A DNA stretch of 32,367 nt from Bacteroidia bacterium (GTDB lineage Bacteria > Bacteroidota > Bacteroidia > NS11-12g > UBA955). The DNA lies in the NCBI GenBank assembly GCA_023268875.1, contig JALRKL010000188.1, positions 1 to 32,367 of the forward strand. The letters run 5' to 3'. Below, one piece after another: positions 1 to 8,329 of this stretch. Position 1 is the first letter of the stretch. The number at the start of each line of letters is the position of its first letter. Below the pieces are notes generated by a model, which was not told the DNA's origin, ran no database searches, and worked only from the letters and a program-made list of their open reading frames with translations. A program made the position numbers and the translations under genes.

Positions 1-1449
1 AGCTTCAAAATTATCACGCAGAATTATGCGCCCATCGACTAAATTATTACTATTGTGATCGTATTGAGGAGGAATTGATTTGAATTGCAATAACTCTTCT
101 TTTTCCATTGAATAAAGTTGAGAGGAAATTTTTTCATTTAACTCTTGGTTCAAAGTGTTAAACCAAGATTTAAATTCTTTTAGGGGGGGAAACCCTTGTT
201 GACTTATTCTTAAATTAATTTGACGGGCTGTAGAAATTACATCACGGTAGCCTAATTCTTGTACATGCTCCAATTGTGATAACAAGTGATAAACTTGAGG
301 ATCGTTGTGCGTGTGTTTTTTTAAGATATCTGTAAAATCTTGAAGATTTTTAAGTTGTCTTTCAATTGGTTTTTGATAAGATTCCCAAGCATTTCTTCTT
401 GCAGCGCGAGCTTGATGTGCAGCCTCTTTTTCAATTTTTTCTAAAATAGATTCATTTGAAATGCCCTCTGCTAAAATCCATTGTCGCATTTTTAAATTAC
501 AATCAAATTCCCTTTCCCAGGCCAATCGTTCATCTGTTTTATAGCGTTCATGGGATCCAGAGGAGGAATGCCCAAGGGGCTGAGTTAGCTCAGTAACATG
601 TATTAATACAGGAACATGTTCCTCACGAGCTAATGTAGAAGCTTTTTCATATGCTGTAATTAATTTCAAATAATCCCACCCTGGAACAGTTATAATTTCA
701 AATCCTTTCTGGGTGGCTGTGCGTTGAAATCCTTCAAGGGCTAGAGATATACTTTCCTTTGTGGTTTGCTCATCGTTAGCTACGGATATACCATATCCAT
801 CGTCCCAAACGCTAACCACCATAGGTACTTGCATAACACCAGCTGCATTAATAGTTTCAAAAAACATTCCTTCGCTTGTGCTTGCATTTCCAATTGTTCC
901 CCATGCAATTTCATTACCATTATTTGAAAATAAAGGAGCCTTTTTAGTAGAATATTCCCTATATATTTTAGAGGCTTGTGCAAGTCCAAGCAATCTAGGC
1001 ATCTGTCCTGCAGTAGGAGAAATATCTCCACTGTGGTTATATTGATCTACTAGGGGAATCCAATTTCCTTTTTCATCTTTTATCGGAGTCACAAAATGCC
1101 CTCCCATTTGCCGTCCTCCAGACATAGGTTCACGACTTTTATCTAAATCTGCATATAGTGCTGCAAAAATATTTTCAGCCGTAAGAAGTCCTTGAGCCAT
1201 AAGTAAGGTTTGATCTCTGTAATAACCGGCTCTAAAATCACCTTTTTTAAAAAAATGGTTCATAACCAATTGAGGAACTTCTTTACCGTCTCCAAATATT
1301 CCAAATTTACCTTTTCCAGAAAAGACTTCTCTTCTGCCAATTATACTGCATTCGCGACTTAAAACGGCAATTTTATAGTCATGCAATACACGTTCTTTAA
1401 ATGTATCAAAGCTGATATTAATAGATTCGTCTTGGTTTTGAAAATTCAT
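1..1449 (-). CDS. 2-oxoacid (branched-chain type) dehydrogenase E1, TPP-dependent, probably alpha/beta fused; 3' end outside window
   Basis: Reading the minus strand from ATG at 1449 gives MNFQNQDESINISFDTFKERVLHDYKIAVLSRECSIIGRREVFSGKGKFGIFGDGKEVPQL...YYRDQTLLMAQGLLTAENIFAALYADLDKSREPMSGGRQMGGHF...AWGTIGNASTSEGMFFETINAAGVMQVPMVVSVWDDGYGISV..., open to the window edge. It is missing from the ORF track because it runs off the edge. Confidence 0.88.
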   Translation of the reverse strand, partial: MNFQNQDESINISFDTFKERVLHDYKIAVLSRECSIIGRREVFSGKGKFGIFGDGKEVPQLVMNHFFKKGDFRAGYYRDQTLLMAQGLLTAENIFAALYADLDKSREPMSGGRQMGGHFVTPIKDEKGNWIPLVDQYNHSGDISPTAGQMPRLLGLAQASKIYREYSTKKAPLFSNNGNEIAWGTIGNASTSEGMFFETINAAGVMQVPMVVSVWDDGYGISVANDEQTTKESISLALEGFQRTATQKGFEIITVPGWDYLKLITAYEKASTLAREEHVPVLIHVTELTQPLGHSSSGSHERYKTDERLAWEREFDCNLKMRQWILAEGISNESILEKIEKEAAHQARAARRNAWESYQKPIERQLKNLQDFTDILKKHTHNDPQVYHLLSQLEHVQELGYRDVISTARQINLRISQQGFPPLKEFKSWFNTLNQELNEKISSQLYSMEKEELLQFKSIPPQYDHNSNNLVDGRIILRDNFEA

Positions 1450-1522
1450 ATGGTTCGACGAAAATACAAAAAAAATTACGGTAGCTTAAATAGGGTTTTA
1501 AGTGAATTTATAACCTATTAAT

Positions 1523-4321
1523 TTAAAACCATTTACGCGTAAATAAACTGCTAATAGTATTTAAACGTGGAGTGAAAATAAATCTAATTTTAGTGGCATA
1601 ACGAGATTGTGTGGGTTCAAATCCATTTGAAGAATACAATGGGAAAAAAATTTCAAAATAATCAGGCACAAGATTAAATTTTACTCCAGAATCAAAATAT
1701 CCAACAGCGTTGCGGTTTTGGTTTTTCAAAACCCCTAAATCTCCATAAAATTCAATCCATTTCCATAGTCCAATTGAACCATTCAAAGAGACCATATAAT
1801 CATTTGCAGAAGATTCTTCAAAAAATGCTTTAAAACCGCCCTCTACAGGGATAAATTGTTGACTATAAATGCCTGAATCTTCAGATCGCCCTAAATAATC
1901 GTAACGAAACAAATAGTCTGGTGAACGGTTTAGATTAAAATCAAAAAATTGAGTTTCAGTTCTATTATGCCATAAAAACTTACCTGCAAAAAAACGCAAC
2001 GAAAGTTGTCGTCCACTTCGAAAGAGTTTTCTATACTCACTACTAAAATAGATTTTAGCGAAATTATTAGCGATTTCTGCGTTAGAATTAGTAGAAAAGG
2101 TATTTACTGCATTACTATTTTCATACCTGTGTAATAAGCTTATAATACTATAATCTGGACTTACTTCAATCTCCGGATTTCGATCACGAAAAACATTATA
2201 CCATGATACATTCAATAGTTGCCTTTTGTTCGACTGCAGATTATAAGGTCTAAAATACATTGAAAATGAGGGTTGAATTGAAGTGTATCTTAGGTTAGTA
2301 TTATAATGATAGCTTTTTCCTGTTAAAAAAACTTGATTGAGGTAATTTTTACTTTTATGGTTTATAAATCGATATCGTGTTCGAAAAAAACCGACCCATT
2401 CACTCTCTTTAATTGAGTATTGAGGATGTAAATCCAATTCAAAGGGTTGATTTTTTACTCGTGTATTATAAATTCTCATACCTGCAGTAAAGCCATCATA
2501 AATATTAAAATCAGATATTGGATGATAAAAGATTTGATTTCTTTTTAAGTTTTCGCTATCACCGTAAAATGTAAATTGTAAAGGCTTTAGTCCGGTTGAA
2601 GATTGTAAAAATTTCCAATTATTCAAATGGTTTTTATCTGGCAAAAATTGATTTGAATTGATGGCCACAAAATCAATTTCTTTGTCGCCAGGAAAGGTAA
2701 TTATTGTGTCTTTTCCAGTGAATTCAATCCATTGTTCATAAATGAGTTTATCTTTTTGAATTAAATCTAGTTTTACAGGAGCTGACTTATCGTTTTTTTC
2801 ACTTAATGTAATTTCGATTTCAGTTGGTTTTTTGGTTACCTTTTTTATGAAAAAATCATGGGCTTCTCTGTCAGAAAGGTATGTTTTAAAAAACCAATCA
2901 AGATTTTTTTCTGTATAATTTGATAATGATTTTTGAAGTTCTTTTTTACCCCGTTGTTTGGAAAAATCTAATAGGCCTTTTTTAATGACGTCTTCATCCA
3001 AAAAAGCATCTAAATAGTGAAGTCCACTTCCCACATGATAAGGGGATGCGTAAAGTTCATTTGATTTGGTAAGTTTTTCTTTTCCTAATGTATCCGATTG
3101 TTGTCGGTTTGCATGTTCACTAAATTCATAGATAAATGAAAAACTTTCGTTATATCCTATATTTGCAGCACTATAATTTTTAAATGGTCTTATTCCAAAT
3201 ACTGAAAAGGATTGCAATTCCCCTAAAAATTTAGAATCAGGATAATATGTATCTACATATTTCATAAGGATATAGGTTTGAATTCCACCAGGAATCCAAT
3301 GATTTTTTCGTTTGTCAATCACCAAAAGTTCATTTAAATATGAAGCTAGATAAGCTTTTAAAAATTTAGTTTCATAGATAAATTCTTCAGGGAAAGGTTC
3401 TAAAAAAGAAAGCGCTTCACTTATACCTACTATAGGATTACGATTATAATCCTTTTTTAATACCATAATTTTATTATTTGGAATAGGACTCAAATATTTT
3501 TTTATGAAAGTATCAATCCGATTCACAGATGAGACTAGATCAATTGAAGAATTTTTACTTGGTAGAATATCGGTAAGAATGTAAAAAGAATCAGTTGTTT
3601 TTATTTCTTGAAAAGTGTTTTCCAATTGGAAAACGAACTCAGGACAGCTCAATTCATTAGAGCTAAAGGTTTCTGTTTTAATTAAATTAGAAATATTTTT
3701 TTCACTAGAAAGTAATTGTAAGTTAGTATGAAGCACATAACTATTTGGGAATGTAAATTTAATAGAGAATTGACTAGGTAAAATACTGTTATCACGAAAA
3801 CCTAGATTACTGTTTAAGAGCCAATCATCTTCAAAAAGAGGTGCCACAGTAATAAATGTATCTCTCAATAAAAAACTTTTATCAGATTGAATCCCTACAC
3901 CAGTGAAAGTATCATCTGGAATTTTAATTTCATACGCTACTTTAATTTCTATTGATGCATCTGGCGCTAAAGGTTTTTCTAAAATCACTTTAAGCACATC
4001 GATTTGATAATCAAGACGATTATATAATAATTCATTTGAATTATTACTTATAGATTGGATTTGTGTATAGCCTAGTTTACTTTTTGAACGCAAATAAAAA
4101 CTTCGATTAAATTGATTTGCTAAATGATCGGCTAGGGGAGAGGGGGCACCTTTATATGAATTAGACCAATCATAGAGATATAAATAAGATAACGGAGCTT
4201 TAGATGTGTTTTTGAAATAAATGGTTTGAGAAACAGTTATACTCGCTGAGTTTGGTTCTAATAAAGCATCAATTGAATATTGTGTCTGGCTCCATAAGGG
4301 CAGGTTCATATAGAGGCCCAT
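1523..4321 (-). CDS. M1-aminopeptidase-like (gluzincin fold) protein with a C-terminal outer-membrane-barrel-like region; apparently lacks a signal peptide
   Basis: 932 aa ORF. The N-terminal half resembles Bacteroidota M1-like proteins (FLKAYLASYLNELLVIDKRKNHWIPGGIQTYILMKYVD). The C-terminal half is rich in alternating aromatic beta-strands and ends ...FIFTPRLNTISSLFTRKWF. N-terminus MGLYMNLPLWSQTQYSID has no full signal peptide. Confidence 0.65.
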   Translation of the reverse strand: MGLYMNLPLWSQTQYSIDALLEPNSASITVSQTIYFKNTSKAPLSYLYLYDWSNSYKGAPSPLADHLANQFNRSFYLRSKSKLGYTQIQSISNNSNELLYNRLDYQIDVLKVILEKPLAPDASIEIKVAYEIKIPDDTFTGVGIQSDKSFLLRDTFITVAPLFEDDWLLNSNLGFRDNSILPSQFSIKFTFPNSYVLHTNLQLLSSEKNISNLIKTETFSSNELSCPEFVFQLENTFQEIKTTDSFYILTDILPSKNSSIDLVSSVNRIDTFIKKYLSPIPNNKIMVLKKDYNRNPIVGISEALSFLEPFPEEFIYETKFLKAYLASYLNELLVIDKRKNHWIPGGIQTYILMKYVDTYYPDSKFLGELQSFSVFGIRPFKNYSAANIGYNESFSFIYEFSEHANRQQSDTLGKEKLTKSNELYASPYHVGSGLHYLDAFLDEDVIKKGLLDFSKQRGKKELQKSLSNYTEKNLDWFFKTYLSDREAHDFFIKKVTKKPTEIEITLSEKNDKSAPVKLDLIQKDKLIYEQWIEFTGKDTIITFPGDKEIDFVAINSNQFLPDKNHLNNWKFLQSSTGLKPLQFTFYGDSENLKRNQIFYHPISDFNIYDGFTAGMRIYNTRVKNQPFELDLHPQYSIKESEWVGFFRTRYRFINHKSKNYLNQVFLTGKSYHYNTNLRYTSIQPSFSMYFRPYNLQSNKRQLLNVSWYNVFRDRNPEIEVSPDYSIISLLHRYENSNAVNTFSTNSNAEIANNFAKIYFSSEYRKLFRSGRQLSLRFFAGKFLWHNRTETQFFDFNLNRSPDYLFRYDYLGRSEDSGIYSQQFIPVEGGFKAFFEESSANDYMVSLNGSIGLWKWIEFYGDLGVLKNQNRNAVGYFDSGVKFNLVPDYFEIFFPLYSSNGFEPTQSRYATKIRFIFTPRLNTISSLFTRKWF

Positions 4322-4489
4322 TGGAGTATTGATTTAGCTTTCTTTCTGCTGAGTTTAATTTCAAGCATTTGGTTGATTGCAAATCCGACATTGGAGGATT
4401 CAAACATATTAAAGAAAGTAGCTATTTTATTCGCAGCACTGCCGATTTTGATAACAATGCTTATAATCATATTGTTGGCCTTTTTGTAG
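4322..4489 (+). pseudogene. Possible remnant of a small membrane protein (open frame without start codon)
   Basis: Plus-strand frame WSIDLAFFLLSLISSIWLIANPTLEDSNILKKVAILFAALPILITMLIIILLAFL* (stop TAG 4487-4489). No ATG/GTG upstream before the stop at 4295-4297. Two hydrophobic segments separated by a charged loop. Confidence 0.3.
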
Positions 4490-4619
4490 GGGGGTGACGA
4501 AATAGCTACGATAATATCGCCATCCAATATATTTAAATTCAAATTGATTTAGAATTACCCGAATTATCGGTATTACAAAAGGCACCGACTGGTCCAACAC
4601 TAATCTAGAATTATTAACT

Positions 4620-5288
4620 TTATTTTACGAGATAACTATAAAGGTTATCCTCAACGGGTTTATCTAATTTGAATTTAAAATGCACTACTGGCGAATTAGT
4701 TTTGGGCATTTTGCCTTGCTTAATGCTACTTGGAACTATTTCAACGTCGCCGTTATAATAGAAATCAACCCCTTCCGAATCTGCTTTTTTAATAAACAAT
4801 AATATTCGCTCAGAGTTAATTACATTTTTGAATTCATCACTATCGATTTTCCGATTTGAACGCGACTCCCAAGCAAACACTTCTTGGTTAATAAAATGGT
4901 CATTATAATTGATATCTCCCTCTAAATCTTCTGATTTGTTATAGGTAACAAAACAAGGCGTGGCCTTATCTCTTGTTCGATATCCATATATGGTGCTCGA
5001 GAAATCATTATCCCAATTCAAAATACGACAAACATCTCTTCGACTGTATTTTTCAATTGTAAGAAATCCACTGACATTCTCTGATCGGTGAAATGCTTGT
5101 TCAAATTTGTTCTGTGAATAATTGATATTATCCGTTAAAAACAATCTAAAATAGGCACTTCTCAATTGTTCTTTGAAAAAATCAGTCAGTATAAATTGAT
5201 CTTTGCCGTATCCAATTATCGGTTCTACTTTCGCCTTGAAAAAGTTAAAATTCAGTACATTCAACAGCTGATTAATGTCAGAATGCAC
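4620..5288 (-). pseudogene. DUF3427-containing C-terminal fragment of a DEAD/DEAH (SNF2-like) helicase; catalytic parts missing
   Basis: EKYSRRDVCRILNWDNDFSSTIYGYRTRDKATPCFVTYNKSEDLEGDINYNDHFINQEVFAWESRSNRK...LFIKKADSEGVDFYYNGDVE matches the DUF3427 pattern normally at the C-terminus of about 1000-aa helicases. The frame continues upstream of the GTG start as ARSLVALQERLLELYKIKL before a stop at 5346-5348. Confidence 0.7.
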
Positions 5289-5401
5289 AAGCTTAATTTT
5301 ATAAAGCTCTAATAATCTTTCTTGAAGGGCGACTAAGCTACGCGCCTACTGAGACACAAAGTATTCTCAAACCTCAAGCGTTCGGTAATTTTATGAGCAG
5401 G

Positions 5402-5620
5402 AATAAGAGAAGCATGACTCATAATATTGCTTAATTATAAAAATATATGCAAAATAAGCCACCTTTATAATGCTTAATATGTACAAAAATGTAATAATAA
5501 GCCGTTTATTGCCTAAATATGTATCTAATCCAACAATGTAAAAATAAGCCATGTATATAGTGCTTATTATGCACAAAAATGTAATAATAAGAAATTTTCA
5601 AGATTGAAACATGCTTAATT
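5402..5620. repeat. AT-rich array of five imperfect AATAAG(C)...TGCTTA dyad units
   Basis: AATAAG starts at 5402, 5453, 5496, 5543 and 5586 (steps 51/43/47/43). Each is followed by TGCTTA or TGCCTA. Segments 5451-5501 and 5541-5591 are 51-bp copies with about 6 mismatches, exactly 90 bp apart. Confidence 0.7.
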
Positions 5621-5646
5621 CACACATTTTAGCTCCAAATGGGCAC

Positions 5647-5674
5647 AAAAAAAGGCCACCTTTCGGTGGCCTTT
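5647..5674 (-). terminator. Rho-independent terminator of tRNA-Lys
   Basis: 10-bp stem AAAGGCCACC/GGTGGCCTTT (5651-5660/5665-5674) with TTTC loop, followed on the minus strand by a T run (5653-5647). Confidence 0.85.
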
Positions 5675-5675
5675 G

Positions 5676-5748
5676 TGATCCCGCTGGGACTCGAACCCAG
5701 GACCCATACATTAAAAGTGTATTGCTCTACCAACTGAGCTACAGAATC
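5676..5748 (-). tRNA. tRNA-Lys (anticodon UUU)
   Basis: Minus strand GATTCTGTAGCTCAGTTGGTAGAGCAATACACTTTTAATGTATGGGTCCTGGGTTCGAGTCCCAGCGGGATCA: complete cloverleaf, anticodon stem ATACA/TGTAT, loop CTTTTAA, T-arm CTGGG-TTCGAGT-CCCAG. Confidence 0.96.
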
Positions 5749-5786
5749 ATTCTGTTTTCGCGATGTGTTATCGTTCTAACAGGGTG

Positions 5787-5817
5787 CAAAAATAGAACGG
5801 AGATTTTAAAAAAGCAA
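5787..5817 (-). promoter_or_regulatory. Bacteroidota sigma-A-type promoter for tRNA-Lys
   Basis: Minus strand TTGC (5817-5814), 19 nt, TATTTTTG (5794-5787), matching TTG-N19-TAnnTTTG; about 38 nt upstream of the mature 5' end. Confidence 0.6.
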
Positions 5818-5823
5818 CCTATT

Positions 5824-6936
5824 TCAAGAAAAATTCTTCAAATACGTGTGATGGGTCTTACTCAGTTGCGCTCCCAAGGCTTTTAACATACTGAGCATCT
5901 TAGGATTGAAATCGCCAATCCACGACAATTCTACTTTATCGAAACGATTAATTTTTTTCAGGACCTCGTAAGACTTCATGATTAATCCTGCTTCTATCCC
6001 TTTGTTATGGTAATCGGGTGTGATGCCAAATACAATGCCACGAGCCGTTCGTATACGTTTACGCCGCATTAGAAACAACAATTTCTGCCACAAACCTAAC
6101 TTGCCATCAAAATCTTTGAAAACCTCATTTAGCTCAAGAATGCTTATAAAAAAACCAATTGGTCGATCGTTGTGGTACGCAAAAATCCCTAATTCGGGCA
6201 ACATAGCCGATTTCATTTTTCGAAACTGCTGCTGAATACCTGCACGGTCTAAAGGCTCAAAATCTTCATGAAAACACCATGCCTCATTATACACTTGAAC
6301 AAAGTCGTCTGCAAAGCGATCCATTTGTGCGAAATCTAGAATTCGGTAATCGTAGGAATCATTCCCAAAGGTGCGCTCCGAAATTTTCTTAAAGCGATCC
6401 ATTTGAAATGTTTCTTGGTCAATCTCATAGGTAGTTTGTTCGATTTCAAGTTCATAACCGGCCCCTTCAATAAAAGCTCGGTAATATTCGGGATGGTAAT
6501 TTTCTTGATAACTTGGATGCCTAATTCCTGAGATCCATAGTCCCCAAAATTGATCTCTAGAACCAAAATTCACAGGCGCTTGTGCACTCGCACAGCCTTT
6601 GTTTTTAAGCCAGCTTTCAGCTGCCTCAATTAAAGTGTTTGCATATAGAGGGTTTTGCTCACACTCGAAAAATCCCCAAGCACCGCGGCGCTTACCCGCT
6701 TTGTCTTGGTAAAAAGCGGCAATGCGGCCTACAGGCGTTAATTCGTCTTCCCCCAAGAGGATAAATCGCACGGCCTCTCCCCTTTTGAAGTTGGCATTCC
6801 TTTTGGGGTCGAATTTTGACTCTACATCGTCAATTATAGGTTTTATATACAAAGGATCGTCTTTGTATATTCGATCGCAAACGGCGTGAAAAAGCGATAT
6901 ATACGCCGTATTATGGCTTACTTCTAGTAGTTTCAT
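5824..6936 (-). CDS. GNAT-fold N-acetyltransferase-like protein
   Basis: 370 aa; MKLLEVSHNTAYISLFHAVCDRIYKDDPLYIKPIIDDVESKFDPKRN...GRIAAFYQ; C-terminal GIVFGITPDYHNKGIEAGLIMKSYEVL resembles GNAT motif A. Confidence 0.65.
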   Translation of the reverse strand: MKLLEVSHNTAYISLFHAVCDRIYKDDPLYIKPIIDDVESKFDPKRNANFKRGEAVRFILLGEDELTPVGRIAAFYQDKAGKRRGAWGFFECEQNPLYANTLIEAAESWLKNKGCASAQAPVNFGSRDQFWGLWISGIRHPSYQENYHPEYYRAFIEGAGYELEIEQTTYEIDQETFQMDRFKKISERTFGNDSYDYRILDFAQMDRFADDFVQVYNEAWCFHEDFEPLDRAGIQQQFRKMKSAMLPELGIFAYHNDRPIGFFISILELNEVFKDFDGKLGLWQKLLFLMRRKRIRTARGIVFGITPDYHNKGIEAGLIMKSYEVLKKINRFDKVELSWIGDFNPKMLSMLKALGAQLSKTHHTYLKNFS

Positions 6937-8329
6937 CGGTTCTTAAAGATATATTTTCATCGCCGGGCTGATAGCCCACATAAGTTATGATAAATTGGAA
7001 CATTTCATCGGTAGCTTTCATGCTCGAACCACCGTATTCATATCGTTCGGAAACGGTTTGAGGCGGATTGAAGGGATTAAATGGATTTTTTACCGTATTG
7101 TCGAACACCGCAATCACTTCAATTCTACTGCCCCGGGGAATTTTCAGCATTTTTTCATAGGTGTAAAAATATTGCCAGCGAAAGTCCCATTTGGGAATTC
7201 GAATCATCGGAATCGTATCGCCATTGGGTTTAATGGCATACGCCGTGATTGATTTCCCCAAGAGATGCAAGTGGGGATTAACCGTTAGTACGGAGATATC
7301 TTCGGGTACGGTGAACTGCGTTTTGTGCTCGGTTACTCGATTGGGCGGGATAACCAATGGAGGCTCAATTTTACTAACCCCGTTGGTGCCTAACATCAAT
7401 TCTCCGAGTCCTCTTTTTGGGGGAATTTTCGTAAAAAATAGGTTGATTTTAGAACGGTCGGTACAAGTTTTGGCACTTGGACCGTAATGGACGTCATTAC
7501 CAATTATACTGAATTGCGAATTTACTTCGAATGTACCTATACCCTCGGGATACATTTGTCCGATTACACCGGGCAAATAATTCACCACAGAATGCACGCG
7601 TTCGGGAATTATACCATTATCGGTCATTAAATCCAGGTCGGCCGTTTGGCTTTTTACCGAGTTTGGAGTGATTTCAACTTTAAGGGGTTGGGTATTGAAA
7701 TTTGATTTTGCACCGGGTGTATAATTGATTAAGTGGCCGTTAAAATGGTGCATTAATTGCCGTTGGCCCGGCACCAATTCAACGGCTCTGATATAGGTTT
7801 TTTCCGGCAGCTGCGCCGATGCCTTCATTAAGAAAAAGCGATCTTGGTCGCCTTGTTGCAGCGTAACCGAATCCAAATACATTACATAATCGGGCGTGCC
7901 CAAGGCGCTTTGAAAGGGTTTCACATTGGCAAGTAATGCTCCCGGATTCTTTCCAGGTGCACAACCTTGTTTCACCCAATTTTGAATGGTTTGGATTTGT
8001 GCCTCACTCAATCTTTTTTCACCAATAAAATGGGAATAAGATGGATCGGCCGGCCAAGGGGGCATGTACCGAAGTGCGGTAACTTTGGCAATGGTTTTGG
8101 CTTTTTTTCGTATTTTTTCGTAGGAAGTTAACGTAAACGGTGCTCCTCCGTTTTCGCGATGACAAGGAATACAATTCTCAACCAATATAGGTTCAATATG
8201 GGCATCAAAAACGGGCTTGGCCACACCTAATTCTGATTGACTTTCACCGCAGCTGCTGTAGAAGCATGCCACGCTAAGGATCACTAAAAGCGATATGGAT
8301 GAAGCATTAATCGGTTTCATTGTATTCAA
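6911..8329 (-). CDS. Secreted c-type cytochrome domain fused to a copper type II (PHM/DBM-like) monooxygenase domain
   Basis: 472 aa with lipoprotein-like N-terminus (LLVILSVACFYSSCG). One CxxCH heme motif (NCIPCHRENGGAPF...YMPPWPADPSYSHF), then LMHHFNGHLINY and HLHLLGKSITAYAIKPNGDTIPMIRIPKWDFRWQYFYTY, typical of the copper type II monooxygenase fold. Confidence 0.75.
   Translation of the reverse strand: MNTMKPINASSISLLVILSVACFYSSCGESQSELGVAKPVFDAHIEPILVENCIPCHRENGGAPFTLTSYEKIRKKAKTIAKVTALRYMPPWPADPSYSHFIGEKRLSEAQIQTIQNWVKQGCAPGKNPGALLANVKPFQSALGTPDYVMYLDSVTLQQGDQDRFFLMKASAQLPEKTYIRAVELVPGQRQLMHHFNGHLINYTPGAKSNFNTQPLKVEITPNSVKSQTADLDLMTDNGIIPERVHSVVNYLPGVIGQMYPEGIGTFEVNSQFSIIGNDVHYGPSAKTCTDRSKINLFFTKIPPKRGLGELMLGTNGVSKIEPPLVIPPNRVTEHKTQFTVPEDISVLTVNPHLHLLGKSITAYAIKPNGDTIPMIRIPKWDFRWQYFYTYEKMLKIPRGSRIEVIAVFDNTVKNPFNPFNPPQTVSERYEYGGSSMKATDEMFQFIITYVGYQPGDENISLRTDETTRSKP

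Noticed and set aside
761-1045. Plus- and minus-strand ORFs of 94 and 83 aa inside the E1 gene
   Set aside because: They are alternate frames of the clearly coding 2-oxoacid dehydrogenase E1 frame.
4306-4542. 78-aa minus-strand ORF MNLNILDGDIIVAISSPPYKK...
   Set aside because: No recognisable family and it overlaps the start of the M1-like gene. The plus-strand antisense frame looks more protein-like, though neither is certain.
5391-5576. 61-aa minus-strand ORF over the repeat array
   Set aside because: Its sequence simply reflects the AT-rich repeats; no family resemblance.
5402-5620. CRISPR array
   Set aside because: Units are diverged, uneven in spacing and lack constant repeat/variable spacer structure; no cas genes nearby.
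5611-5886. 91-aa plus-strand ORF across the tRNA
   Set aside because: It reads antisense through tRNA-Lys and its terminator (DPAGTRTQDPYIKSVLLYQLSYR is the usual anti-tRNA artefact).
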